A stretch of 64,000 nt of DNA from Collinsella sp. AK_207A (GCF_902501965.1 NZ_CABWID010000015.1:122828-186827), one strand, 5' to 3'. Shown: positions 7,400-16,602, counted from the first letter of the stretch. Program-made: numbers and translations. Notes: generated from the letters alone by a model not told the origin.

Positions 7400-10240
7400 G
7401 TGAAACACAAGCTTGCGGTATTCCAAAGAAAGATTCATTCGGGGGGTAGCCGTCTTCTCGCGCGCGGTCTGGCTGCGTGCGCGGTAGCGCTCCTCCTCGC
7501 GCTGACCGTGGTGCTGGGCGGCGCGTTCGCGCGTCCCGCATCCGCCAAGGCCGACGCCAAGAACCCGGACGTCGTGGTGTCCGGCACCACGGAGTGGCAA
7601 TACCGCGACGACGACGCTCAGCCGGCGGACGGCTGGAAGACGAGCCCCGCGGTCACCGAGCAGGCCTGGAAGACGGGTAAGGGTTCCCTCGGCGCCAAGT
7701 TGGGTAAAATTGCCGATCTGGGCGACGGACACACGCCCCAGGTGCTCCTCACCCAGTACCGTGCCGGCGGCCTCCAGGACATCCCGGCCTACTACCTCCG
7801 CACCACCTTCGATGTGACCGATCCCAACGCGGTGAAGACCATCACCGGTTCCTTCGAGTACGACGACGCCGCCTTCATCTACATCAACGGCGTGAAGGTC
7901 GCCGAGGTGGGCAACAAGTCCGAGAACAACTACACCGGAAATATGGGCGGCGATATCGAGGGCCAGCACACCTGGGGCGGTACCAACGCCGACAAACCCC
8001 AGACCGGCACCATCAACGTCACCGATGTCTCGGCCCTGAATCTCAAGGCCACGGGCAACGTGGTGGCGGTGGAGCTCCATAACGGCCGCCCCGCGAGCTC
8101 CGACGTCTACTTCGACCTCACCAAGCTCACCCTCAACACGGGTGCTCCCGATCCCGGTCAGCCCACGGGCGACCTCAAGGCCGTCTCGCTCGAGGTGGGC
8201 GCCACCGAGGCCTCGCGCAACATCAACTGGCTGGGTACCTCCACGGCCGAGAGCTACGTCGAGTACGTGGCCAAGCCCGCCGGATATAAAGAGGGCGATG
8301 CCTTCCCCGAGGACGCCGCCACCAAGGTGACCGCCACCCAGGCGGCCGCCACGCGCGCCGGCTACCAGTCCAACAAGGTGACGCTTTCCAACCTCGCTGC
8401 CAACACCACCTACCTCTACCGCGTGGGCAACAGCGAGAAGTGGAGCGACCCGGCCGAGTTCTCCGTCAGGGCGCAGGGCGCGGGCCAGAGCTTCAACTTC
8501 CTCTTTGCGGGCGACCCGCAGATCGGCGCCGGCAACGGCTCCATTCAGGACAACCAGACGGGTTGGTCCAACACGCTGAACCGCGCGCTCAAGAAGCTCG
8601 GCGGTGCCGATTTCCTGGTCTCCGCGGGCGACCAGATCAACGACCGCGGCAACGAGGGCCAGTACGATGCCTACTACGCACCCGAGGCGCTGAAGTCGCT
8701 GGCCGAGGCCACCACGGTGGGCAACCACGATAACGGCTCCATGCGTTACACCGACTACAACAACATGCCCAACGTGAGCGATAAGGGCTCCACAGCGAGC
8801 TTGACGGGCGCGCAGTCCGGCGACTACTGGTACACCTACAACGGCGTGCTGTTCATGGACCTGAACTCCAACAATCTGACGACCTCCGAGCACAAGGCAT
8901 TCATGCAGGACGCCATCGCCAAGAACCCGAACGCCAAGTGGAAGATCGTGGTGTTCCACCACTCCGTGTACTCGCTCGCCAACCACTACGACGACTCCGA
9001 TGTGGCGCAGCGCCGCCGCGAGCTGCCGCCGGTGTTTTCCGAGTTGGGCATCGACGCGGTGCTCATGGGCCACGATCACTACTTCACGCGCACCTACCTC
9101 ATCAAGAACGGCACGCCGGTCATTCCCGAGGGCCACAACGTGTCCAAGGGCGAGGATGCACCCACCGAGGCCGTGAACCCGGCCGCGGGCGAGGTCTTCT
9201 ACCTGACGGCCAATTCCGCCTCGGGTTCCAAGTACTACAGCCTGAACAGGAGCCTGAATCCCAACGCCCTGCCGAGCTGGGTGGCGCATCAGGGCCAGAG
9301 CAAGCGCCAGACCATCACCAACGTGTCTGTGACCGCGAACGAGCTCAAGTTCGATACCTACTACACCGATCAGGACGAGCTGCAGCCACTCGACTCCTTC
9401 ACCATCAAGCGCGCTGTCGCGCCGACCATCACGGTGGAGAAGGCCGACGAGACCGTCAAGGTGGGTGACGCCTTCGACCCGATGACAGGTGTTACCGCGA
9501 AGGATGCTGACGGCAAGGATCTGACCGACCGGGTGACCGTGGCCATCAAGGACAAGGATGGCAAGGACGTCCGCTACGTGGACACCTCCAAGGCGGGCAG
9601 CTACACCATCACGTACAGCGTTGAGGACGCATACGGCCAGAGTGCCAAGGCGACCAAGACCGTGACCGTGAAGGAAGCGGCGAAGCCCGAGACCAAGCTC
9701 TCCTACAAGCTTCTCGACGCCGAGGGCAAGGCGGTCTCGGCCGTGACGGTCAAGGTGGGCGATGATTTCGATGCGCTTTCCTACCTGCACGTGTACGACG
9801 AGACCGGCAAGGAAGTCGCCAAGGACGGCGTGACCCTGCGCGTGACGGATGCCACGGGTGCCGAGGTGACGAAGGTCGATACCTCTGCTGCGGGCGAGTT
9901 CACCGTCTCCTATGAGGCGAACGGCGTCGAGGTCGCCTCGCTCAAGGTGACCGTCAAAAAGGCTGGCAACGGCCAGAACCCTGGTGGCAACAACGGTGGA
10001 AACAACCAGAGCGGCAACGGCCAGAACCCTGGTGGCAACGGCAGTCAGAACAACGGTGGCAACGGCGGCCAGAACACCAACGGCAGCCAGACCGGCAACA
10101 CCGGTAAGCCGGGTGCCAAGCCCGTCAACCTGCCCCATACCGGCGACGATGCCTTCGCGCTCGTGGGCGGCCTCGCAATAGCGGGTGTGCTGCTGGTGGC
10201 CGGTGCCCTCGCGTGGCGCCTCGCCCAGAAGCGTCGCTAG
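7400..10240 (+). CDS. Sortase-anchored purple-acid-phosphatase-like metallophosphoesterase
   Basis: A 946-residue cell-surface protein. A signal peptide with a strong hydrophobic core ends near residue 49 (PASA/KADAK). The next 240 residues look like a beta-sandwich, followed by a fibronectin-like purple acid phosphatase N-domain. The calcineurin-type phosphoesterase core then shows FAGDPQIGAG, SAGDQIND, GNHDN and GHDHYF. Two bacterial Ig-like repeats follow (each with a VKVGD(A/D)FD motif), then an Asn/Gly-rich linker and a cell-wall sorting signal LPHTGDD, hydrophobic helix and KRR tail. GTG 7400 is chosen over an ATG at 7352 because GGGGAAGGA precedes it and the signal peptide then starts properly. 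It probably releases phosphate from organic phosphoesters outside the cell; the substrate is unknown. Confidence 0.88.
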   Translation: MKHKLAVFQRKIHSGGSRLLARGLAACAVALLLALTVVLGGAFARPASAKADAKNPDVVVSGTTEWQYRDDDAQPADGWKTSPAVTEQAWKTGKGSLGAKLGKIADLGDGHTPQVLLTQYRAGGLQDIPAYYLRTTFDVTDPNAVKTITGSFEYDDAAFIYINGVKVAEVGNKSENNYTGNMGGDIEGQHTWGGTNADKPQTGTINVTDVSALNLKATGNVVAVELHNGRPASSDVYFDLTKLTLNTGAPDPGQPTGDLKAVSLEVGATEASRNINWLGTSTAESYVEYVAKPAGYKEGDAFPEDAATKVTATQAAATRAGYQSNKVTLSNLAANTTYLYRVGNSEKWSDPAEFSVRAQGAGQSFNFLFAGDPQIGAGNGSIQDNQTGWSNTLNRALKKLGGADFLVSAGDQINDRGNEGQYDAYYAPEALKSLAEATTVGNHDNGSMRYTDYNNMPNVSDKGSTASLTGAQSGDYWYTYNGVLFMDLNSNNLTTSEHKAFMQDAIAKNPNAKWKIVVFHHSVYSLANHYDDSDVAQRRRELPPVFSELGIDAVLMGHDHYFTRTYLIKNGTPVIPEGHNVSKGEDAPTEAVNPAAGEVFYLTANSASGSKYYSLNRSLNPNALPSWVAHQGQSKRQTITNVSVTANELKFDTYYTDQDELQPLDSFTIKRAVAPTITVEKADETVKVGDAFDPMTGVTAKDADGKDLTDRVTVAIKDKDGKDVRYVDTSKAGSYTITYSVEDAYGQSAKATKTVTVKEAAKPETKLSYKLLDAEGKAVSAVTVKVGDDFDALSYLHVYDETGKEVAKDGVTLRVTDATGAEVTKVDTSAAGEFTVSYEANGVEVASLKVTVKKAGNGQNPGGNNGGNNQSGNGQNPGGNGSQNNGGNGGQNTNGSQTGNTGKPGAKPVNLPHTGDDAFALVGGLAIAGVLLVAGALAWRLAQKRR

Positions 10241-10376
10241 CGCGCATCCCATTCTCGCGGGATGGGTGGAGCTCTCCTGCTGCCCATCCCGCGTGTACGA
10301 GGAAGTGATCGGGGTGGCCTGTACGGGATGCAAGTTCCCGGGTCGGGCCGCCCCGTTTGGAAAGGAACGGTTCTCC

Positions 10377-11552
10377 TTGACGTTCGATCTCAAGACTCAG
10401 GCTCGCGCCCACGTGGTCGAGTTGGCGACCATTGCTGCCATGACCGCCATCGTGGTGGTCGTGCTCGTCTTCGGTGGGCTGAAGACGGCGAGCTTCCGCA
10501 TGTTCGCCAAGAACGGTATCACCTACCCCGTCGCCACGGTCACTCGCATCGTCTCGGAAGACGTGGCCGAGGAGGAGGGGACCGGCCGCTATCTGGGCTC
10601 GCAGAAGGTGGAGGTGCGCATCGAGGACGGCGTGAACGCCGGCAAGACGGTCGTGGCCTTCAACCAGATGTCCGCCGACCACAACGTGCTCGCGCGGGTG
10701 GGCGAGAAGCTCATCGTGCAGGCGGAGAACCAGGAGGGGCTGGAGCCCCACTACTCTATCTATAACTACGACCGCATTCCCGGTATCGCGGCGATCGTGG
10801 GCGTCTTCGCCCTGAGCATGGTGCTGGTGGGGCGCACCAAGGGACTGCGCAGCCTGCTCGGCCTCGCCTTCTCGCTCTTCATGATCGTGATGTTCCTGCT
10901 GCCGCTCATGTTCAACGGCGTCTCGCCCATCTTGGCGAGCCTGCTCACGGCGGCCATCATCACCGTGTGCTCCATGCTGCTGCTGAACGGCGGTAGTAGA
11001 AAAACGGCTGCGGGCATCGCCTCCACGCTCTTGGGGCTCCTTGCCGCCACGTTGGTGTACCTGGCCATCGCGGCCGTGCTCCAGGTGAGCGGGTTCAACG
11101 ACGAAGGCGCCGAGGAGCTCGTGATCCTGCAGCAATCCACGGGCGTCCAGGTGCAGCAGGTGCTCTTTGCCGGCGTGCTCGTGGCCTCGCTCGGCGCCGT
11201 CATGGACATGTGCATGTCCATCGCCTCCTCGCTCTTCGAGCTGAAGCAGGTGCATACGGAGCTGACGGCGCGGCAGATGGTGGCTTCGGCGTTCTCCATT
11301 GGCGGCGACATGATCGGCACCATGTGCCAAACGCTCATCATGGCCTTCGCGGGCGCGGGCATCTCCTCGCTCCTGCTGCTTCTGGCCTACGGAATCGACT
11401 TCAACCAGTTCATGACCTCGGATTACCTGGCCGTTGAGCTGATTCATAGCTTTGTGGGCGCCATCGCGGTGGTGCTCTGCGTTCCCATCACGGCGCTCGT
11501 GAGCGCCTGGCAGTTCGAGGGCGCCTCCCTGCGGGGCAGCCGGACTGCCTAA
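10377..11552 (+). CDS. YibE/F family multi-pass membrane protein
   Basis: A 391-residue protein with one N-terminal helix, an extracytoplasmic beta-rich segment (about residues 45-115) and then about seven membrane helices. It fits the YibE/F family, whose function is not established. Recognisable features are the RIPGI entry into the helical part, the LSM and VGRTKGLRSLLGL loop and a Met-rich helix with the run AVMDMCMSIA. The frame is open from 10185, but the TTG at 10377 is the likely start because AAAGGAAC lies just upstream and the first helix then follows a short cytoplasmic leader. It is about 140 nt downstream of the anchored phosphoesterase and could share its transcript. Confidence 0.8.
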   Translation: MTFDLKTQARAHVVELATIAAMTAIVVVVLVFGGLKTASFRMFAKNGITYPVATVTRIVSEDVAEEEGTGRYLGSQKVEVRIEDGVNAGKTVVAFNQMSADHNVLARVGEKLIVQAENQEGLEPHYSIYNYDRIPGIAAIVGVFALSMVLVGRTKGLRSLLGLAFSLFMIVMFLLPLMFNGVSPILASLLTAAIITVCSMLLLNGGSRKTAAGIASTLLGLLAATLVYLAIAAVLQVSGFNDEGAEELVILQQSTGVQVQQVLFAGVLVASLGAVMDMCMSIASSLFELKQVHTELTARQMVASAFSIGGDMIGTMCQTLIMAFAGAGISSLLLLLAYGIDFNQFMTSDYLAVELIHSFVGAIAVVLCVPITALVSAWQFEGASLRGSRTA

Positions 11553-11581
11553 ACCATCTGATCGAGAAGAGATGCCGATGA

Positions 11582-12214
11582 ACTCCGGTCGGCGTGTTCG
11601 GCGGGCTCTCGGGCGATGCGACGATCTCTGCCTGGGTCGACCTCGACAGCACCTCGAACAACCAGATGATGCTGGGCGCGGGGTCCGATAAAGACAACTT
11701 CTTCGTGATGGCGCTGAACGACGCCTTCCGCAGCGGTCTCAACGTGGAAGGCGCGGGCGAGCGGCGGATGGTCGCCGATTCCGGGGTACCTGCCGGAACC
11801 TGGGCGTACGTCTCGTGCGTGCAGAAGGGCACGGCGGCCTCGCTCTACGTGGACGGCAAGAAGGTCGCCACGGGTACGGCCGACCATGCCCTCGCCGCTG
11901 CCGTGGCCAAGGCAGGCGCCTTCGCGCACCTGGGCGGCATCGATTTCTGGGGCGACCCGTACTTCGGCGGGCGCATCTCCAGCCTTGCGGTGTATGACAA
12001 GGCGCTCGATGCCGACGCGCTCGCCGCCGAGATGAAGCGCACCGACGCGCGTCTGGCCGATGAGGTCGCGCGTGCGGAGACCGTGCTGGACGCTGGCGGT
12101 TTGAGCGTGGACCAGGCGCGTGCGCTCACCCAGGCACAGGACGCCGCCAAGGCCGTGGCGGACGATCCGACGGCCACGGCCAAGGAGGCAGCTGCCGCGC
12201 TGAAGCGTTCCTGA
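11582..12214 (+). pseudogene. Remnant of a LamG/concanavalin-like domain protein
   Basis: The frame encodes about 140 residues of a LamG-type jelly roll (GDATISAWVDL, then GTWAYVSCVQKG, ASLYVDGKKV, FGGRISSLAVYDKAL) and a helical Ala/Asp-rich tail. Such domains normally sit inside large secreted glycosidases or adhesins. Here the frame begins right after a TGA (11579-11581), in the middle of the first strand, with no signal peptide. The only nearby start codons preceded by a purine-rich stretch (ATG 11572 and 11578) are in another frame. I read it as the surviving 3' part of a larger surface-protein gene, with the 5' part deleted. Confidence 0.7.
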
Positions 12215-12239
12215 GCGGGTCGATCCGCCATGCGGAGTC

Positions 12240-12272
12240 GGCCCGGCGCCCAGGTTTGGGCGCCGGGCCAAT
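12240..12272 (+). terminator. Strong hairpin after the LamG remnant
   Basis: A perfect 13-bp stem (GGCCCGGCGCCCA at 12240-12252, complement at 12257-12269) with a 4-nt loop. No proper T-run follows, so termination is possible but not certain. Confidence 0.5.
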
Positions 12273-12303
12273 CCGACGTATGGCCGGTTCGGCATCTGGA
12301 GGC

Positions 12304-12447
12304 GAGATAAACGCTAAAGTGTAGAGTTTCTCGTTGGGATTCCAGGTATACGCGGTCTGGACGAATCGCCCAACTGGGCTTTTGTTCATGAAAAAACTCG
12401 CGGTCGTGCTCGCGGAGTCAAAAACTCTACATTTTAGTGTTTATCTC
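12304..12447. repeat. MITE-like element, copy 1 (144 bp)
   Basis: Begins GAGATAAACGCTAAAG (12304-12329 arm) and ends with the imperfect reverse complement (12421-12447, ATTTTAGTG in place of ACTTTAGCG). The left two thirds of the interior (TCGTTGGGATTCC, GCGGTCTGGA, CAACTGGGCTTTTGT) is shared with copy 2 at 13836-13980; the right third differs. It has no coding capacity of its own. With copy 2 it brackets the gene at 12598-13782 in direct orientation. Confidence 0.8.
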
Positions 12448-12597
12448 CGGGCATCGCTGCAAAAGCGTGCCGCACTGAACCGTATGGCGGGCGCCGACGG
12501 CATTGCAAAGTACCGTTTACGCGTTTCACCGGTTATGTTCGCGCGTTCCCCAACCGTGCGGCGGTTTCTCACGAGACGCGCATGGTAGCGTCGCGGC

Positions 12598-13782
12598 ATG
12601 GTTGTTATATGCGACATATCGGCTTGGCAATACTGGCGTACCCCTCCCGTGGTGCGAGAGGGGTGGCTCGATGCGGCCCTACTCGATCAGATGCTCTCTG
12701 CCGCCTCCTTGGATCGGGAGATTCTGAAGCCGCTCCGTGCCAACGCACGCGAGGCGGAGCGCCTGATCCGGTGGCGCCTGCTCGCGGACCTCAAGGGGCT
12801 GAGCCTACCCGTACACGTTATGGTCGACGTACGCGAGAGCAGGCATGCGAGCGAGATTCTCCGCGTGCACGAGTATCCCCGCAACCTGCCCGCCGACATG
12901 CTCGTCGATCTGGGCAACGGCCTGTACGTCATGCCGCCCGAACTGTCTGCCTCCCTGAGCATGCGTAAAACCGATGTGGTGGCGATGGCAAAGCGCATGT
13001 TCGAGGCTTGTGGGCTGTTCTCGATCATCCCGTCGAACCCGCGCATACAGCTCGTGTTGAACGACCTTCTGAGCAGGGGCGTGCTGGCAGCTTCATCATC
13101 TCGAGGAGATGGCATCTACGGATACAGCGATAGCAATGGTCGACGCCAGGGCTTCTTAGACCAGGAAGGCGAGACGTTGCCGTGGTCGCCGACGTTCGAT
13201 CGCACCGCCCGCCTGACGGATATGTGGAAGCGCGCGCCCCTGACTAGCACAGATGCTATCGCAGCATCGCTCGACCGCTTGGAAGGCGTTCGGGGGCTGC
13301 CGATGGCGCGACGGGCCCTTGCGCTGGCGCGCGATGGCGCGGCGTCGCCGGAGGAGGTCAGGGCATATCTCCTTCTGTGCTCCGGCTGGCGAGTCGGGGG
13401 AGAGTCATGGGGGACCCCGGATCTGAACAGGAGGGTCGACTTCACGCCGGAGGCGCGGCTGTTGGCGCGAAGGTCCTTTGCCGTTGCCGACTGTCTCTGG
13501 ATGGAGCCAAAGGTGGACCTTGAGGTGCAGGGCATGGCATTTCATGCCGATGATCAGGGATTTCTCGTTGCCTCCGGCAGGAGGACGGCGCTTGAGAGCA
13601 TGGGCTATACCGTTTTGGAGATCAATCACGAGCAGATGGCCGATCTTGAGAAGTTCGATGCTATGCTGCCCTCGATGGCACGCGCCGTGGGATACCCGCT
13701 CCAGCCTCGAACGGGCGCGTTTCTGCAGCGCCGCGACAAGCTTCATCGTGCGCTGTTTGGGCTTCCCTACGACCCCCAATAG
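12598..13782 (+). CDS. Uncharacterised 394-aa protein, possible nuclease-like C-terminal domain
   Basis: I do not recognise a named family. The N-terminus (VVICDISAWQYWRTPP) and the middle are predicted soluble, with no signal peptide or membrane helix. The C-terminal third contains ADCLWMEPKVDLEVQG, then FHADDQ, then a segment like RTALESMGYTVLEINHEQM. That order of Asp, E-x-Q and a Gly-Tyr-x-Val strand resembles the PD-(D/E)xK-type endonuclease-like domains (DUF559/Vsr-like) found in many actinobacterial orphan proteins, but the catalytic Lys is replaced or degenerate. ATG 12598 lacks a good ribosome binding site. The gene lies between two copies of the MITE-like repeat and next to a decayed operon, which suggests acquired DNA. 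Confidence 0.65.
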   Translation: MVVICDISAWQYWRTPPVVREGWLDAALLDQMLSAASLDREILKPLRANAREAERLIRWRLLADLKGLSLPVHVMVDVRESRHASEILRVHEYPRNLPADMLVDLGNGLYVMPPELSASLSMRKTDVVAMAKRMFEACGLFSIIPSNPRIQLVLNDLLSRGVLAASSSRGDGIYGYSDSNGRRQGFLDQEGETLPWSPTFDRTARLTDMWKRAPLTSTDAIAASLDRLEGVRGLPMARRALALARDGAASPEEVRAYLLLCSGWRVGGESWGTPDLNRRVDFTPEARLLARRSFAVADCLWMEPKVDLEVQGMAFHADDQGFLVASGRRTALESMGYTVLEINHEQMADLEKFDAMLPSMARAVGYPLQPRTGAFLQRRDKLHRALFGLPYDPQ

Positions 13783-13835
13783 AGCGCAAAAGACCTGTGC
13801 GCGGCATCCAGCCCCTGCTTGCATGCTGTTGGATG

Positions 13836-13980
13836 GAGATAAACGCTAAAGTGTAGAGTTTCTCGTTGGGATTCCGGGTATGTGCGGTCTGGAGGAATCG
13901 CTCAACTGGGCTTTTGTCCTCCGGAAAGCCGTCCTTGTCCTCTTCGCCGCCTGAAAACTCTACACTTTAGCGTTTATCTC
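13836..13980. repeat. MITE-like element, copy 2 (145 bp) with perfect 26-bp terminal inverted repeats
   Basis: The left arm at 13836-13861 and the right arm at 13954-13980 are perfect reverse complements over 26 bp. The interior matches copy 1 over its left part. Immediately to its right the reading frame of a permease begins in mid-protein, so insertion of the element, or a deletion ending at it, removed the 5' part of that gene. Confidence 0.85.
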
Positions 13981-13981
13981 G

Positions 13982-15211
13982 AGCAGGCTGCTTTCGCTGC
14001 CCGGTTTTAAGCCCTGTGGCGCGTTCTACCCGCCCGTCGTGCTCACGCAGACTATCCCCACGGTCGCCATCGCCCCGCTGCTGGTGCTCTGGTTCGGCTA
14101 CGACATGGCGCCCAAGGTGGTGCCCATCGTGGTCACCACGTTCTTTCCCATCGCGGTGGGGCTCTTGGGCGGGTTCCGTTCTGTGGACCCCAACCAGATC
14201 GACCTCATGCGCTCTATGGGAGCCAGCCGCCTGCAGATCATGCGCCACGTCAAGCTGCCGGCGGCCATGCCGCAGTTCTTCAGCGGTTTCAAGATCTCGG
14301 CGGCCTACGCGGTGGTGGGGGGCGGTCTTCGTCGAATGGCTCGGCGGCTTCTCGGGCCTGGGCGTGTACGTGGCGCAGAAGAAGGGCTTCTACAAGGACG
14401 CGGGCCTAGAGGTTAAGATCGTCCAGGGTCCCGAGAACGGCGCCGATTCGCTCGTGGCCACCGGTGAGGGCGACTTCGGCGTGAGCTTTCAGGACACCAT
14501 GGCGAGCTACGTGGTGGGTGCCGGCGCCCTGCCCGTCACCGCCATCGCCGCCATCATCCAGCACAACACCTCGGGCATCATCAGCCTGAAGGACAAGGGC
14601 ATCACGAGTCCCGTCAAGATGGCCGGGCACACCTACGCCACATGGGAGACCCCCATCGAACAGGGCATCATCAAGCGCTGCGTTGAGGCCGACGGCAGCG
14701 ACTACAACCAGGTCAAGATGATCCCCTCCACGGTGGCGGACGAGGTTTCGGCGCTCAAGACCGACCAGGTGGACTGTATCTGGATCTTCTGGGCCTGGGC
14801 GGGCGAGAAGTGCGAGCTCGCGGGCCTCGCCACCAACTACTTCATGTTCAAGGACTTCGACGCACGTTCGACTACTACACGCCGGTGATCATCGCCAACA
14901 ACGACCTCATCAAGAACGATCCCGACACCGTGCAGGCGTTCATGGACGCCACGCGCAAGGGCTCCGAGTACTGCGTGGAGCACCGAGACGACGCCGCGAA
15001 GATTCTGGTCGATGAGGTGCCGGAGCTCGATCTGGAGCTGGTTCGCGCCTCGCAGGAGTACCTGGCTGACCAGCACACCGCCGACGCCGACGCCTGGGGC
15101 AGGATCGATCCCGACCGCTGGGACGCCTTCTACGCGTTGATCTCGGAGAACGGCATCAGCGAGGAGCAGATTCCCGTCGGCGCAGGGCTCACCATGCAGT
15201 TCCAGAAATAG
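13982..15211 (+). pseudogene. Chimeric remnant of an ABC permease and an NMT1-type binding protein (thiamine-precursor-like uptake)
   Basis: The first part (13982 to about 14370) encodes the core of a binding-protein-dependent permease (QTIPTVAIAPLLVLWFG, MGASRLQIMRHVKLPAA, EWLGGFSGLG). A six-G run at 14317-14322 carries an extra G, shifting the frame. Right after SGLG the sequence becomes the N-terminal region of a periplasmic binding protein of the NMT1/ThiY type (VYVAQKKGFYKDAGL), so permease and binding-protein genes are joined by a deletion. One base is missing near 14863, after which the binding protein continues (YYTPVIIANNDLIKND) to its natural end at 15211. The original system probably imported a pyrimidine or similar precursor; the copy here cannot make a working protein. 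Confidence 0.8.
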
Positions 15212-15277
15212 CAGGTACGAGCGACTGGGTGAGCCGGGGGCTATCCCGCGCGCCCGGCCGCGCAGAAAGGGTGCGAG

Positions 15278-15800
15278 ATGGCGCGCTTGAGCGTTGGACA
15301 CGTGACGCAGGGCTTCGGTTCCCTGACCGTTCTGGACGACGTGAGCCTGACGGTTGAATCCGGCCGGGTGGCGTGCCTGCTCGGACCCTCGGGCTGCGGC
15401 AAGACCACCCCCTTCCACGTGGTTGCCGGCCTCGAGCGACCGTCTGCGGGCCGCGTGCTCCTCGGCGAGCGCGACGTGACCGGATGCCCCGGCCAGCTCT
15501 CCTATATGCTGCAGAAGGACCTGCTGCTGCCGAGCAAGACCATCCTGGACAACGTCTCGCTGCCGCTCGTGCTCCGGGGCACGCCGCGCGACGCCGCCCG
15601 CGAGGAGGCGCGCGAGCTCATGCCGACCTTCGGACTCGTCGGCACCGAGGACCGCTGGCCCGCGGAGCTCTCGGGCGGCATGCGGCAGCGCGCCCCAGGC
15701 GGGCGAGCCCACGCGCATCGTCGGCGCGGAGCGCATCGATCGGCCGCGCAGCGAGCGCCAAGTCTTCAACCTGACCGAGGACTTCCTTGCGCATAATCGC
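15278..15800 (+). pseudogene. Internally deleted ABC transporter ATPase of the same decayed operon
   Basis: Starts normally (ATG 15278 after GAAAGGGTGCGAG) and encodes Walker A (GPSGCGKTTPF), a Q-loop region (YMLQKDLLLPSKT) and the signature LSGGMRQR. Directly after it the sequence jumps, in another frame, to a typical ATPase C-terminus (GEPTRIV, then RPRSERQVFNLTEDFLA). Walker B, D-loop and H-loop are gone. The residues after the signature in the annotated frame (RAHAHRRRGAHRS) are nonsense. The Walker A also has Pro where Ser/Leu is usual. Confidence 0.82.
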
Positions 15801-16072
15801 CGAGTGCTCGCGTTGTCGGGGGAGCGCGCACTACACCGTTCGCCGAGGAAACGCGTACGCTCGGCCAAAAATACGCGCTATTCACCTGCGAGCCATTTTT
15901 CAGAACTTTCCCAGAAGCGCTTCACAAGACCGCTCTGACGTGCTAGTTTACTAAGGCGAACATAGACGCGGCTAACTTCCCCTTGAGTCGCCCGCCTTCG
16001 TGTGGGCAAAAGAGGGGAAGTTTCCCCGTATATGTGCGCTATCGGCCTGTATGTAAGGAATTGGTGAGAAGC

Positions 16073-16312
16073 ATGGTGCAAGGTCCCAAGGCTCCCGCGA
16101 TGCCGCTTTCCCTGGTGAAGGCTGGCGAGACGGTGACCGTCGAGCGCGTCAAGGGCGTCGAGGACATGAGGCGCCACCTCCAGGAGCTCGGCTTCGTGGA
16201 GGGTGCAGAGGTCCATGTGGTCTCCAACAGCGGTGCCAACATCATCGTCATGATCAAGGGTGCGCGCTTTGGCATCGACGCCAAGGTCGCCGTCCACATC
16301 ATGACGGTCTAG
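16073..16312 (+). CDS. feoA: FeoA domain protein (ferrous iron transport), first copy
   Basis: A 79-residue SH3-like FeoA protein that assists FeoB-mediated ferrous iron uptake in the cytoplasm. Typical elements are the opening MPLSLVKAGETVTVERV, the mid-protein RRHLQELGFVEGAEVHVV and the closing RFGIDAKVAVHIMTV. The frame is open from 15983, but ATG 16073 gives the family length and has AAGGAA upstream. It is followed by a second feoA and feoB in the same direction. A promoter-like region upstream contains TTCACA (15919) and TAGTTT 17 nt later, overlapping the dyad TAGTTTACTA. Confidence 0.88.
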   Translation: MVQGPKAPAMPLSLVKAGETVTVERVKGVEDMRRHLQELGFVEGAEVHVVSNSGANIIVMIKGARFGIDAKVAVHIMTV

Positions 16313-16380
16313 CTGGCATCCACGCCATCACCGCTCCGTACATCGGCGCGAGCAACGAGTGCATCGAAAGGGGGAAGCAA

Positions 16381-16602
16381 ATGAAGACACTGGGAGATGT
16401 GGCCGTGGGCGATTCCTCGACCATCATCAAGCTGCACGGTGAGGGCGCGCTCCGTCGTCATCTCATGGACCTGGGGCTCATCAAGGGCACCAAGTTTACC
16501 GTCGTGAAGGTCGCTCCGCTGGGCGATCCCGTCGAGATCAACGTGCGCGGGTACGAGCTCTCCATCCGCAAGGAGGAGGCGGCGATCGTCGAGGTTCAGT
16601 AA
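16381..16602 (+). CDS. feoA: FeoA domain protein, second copy
   Basis: A 73-residue FeoA with the compact form of the domain (KTLGDVAVGDSSTIIKLHG, then RRHLMDLGLIKGTKFTVVKVAPLGDPVEINVRGYELSIRKEEA without gaps in the real protein). It differs strongly from the first copy, so the pair is not a recent duplication. GAAAGGGGG precedes the ATG. Two FeoA proteins ahead of FeoB are common in Gram-positive anaerobes and may act together on the FeoB channel. feoB starts 86 nt later, after a palindrome that may control it. Confidence 0.9.
   Translation: MKTLGDVAVGDSSTIIKLHGEGALRRHLMDLGLIKGTKFTVVKVAPLGDPVEINVRGYELSIRKEEAAIVEVQ

Noticed and set aside
7337..10393. 1018-codon antisense frame over the phosphoesterase
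   Set aside because: Shadow of the real gene; low-complexity Gly/Val/His-rich translation and no ribosome binding site.
15801..16072. TPP or other vitamin riboswitch near the decayed thiamine-type operon
   Set aside because: No CUGAGA-type core or matching stems were seen before or after the operon; the feo promoter region explains the remaining sequence.
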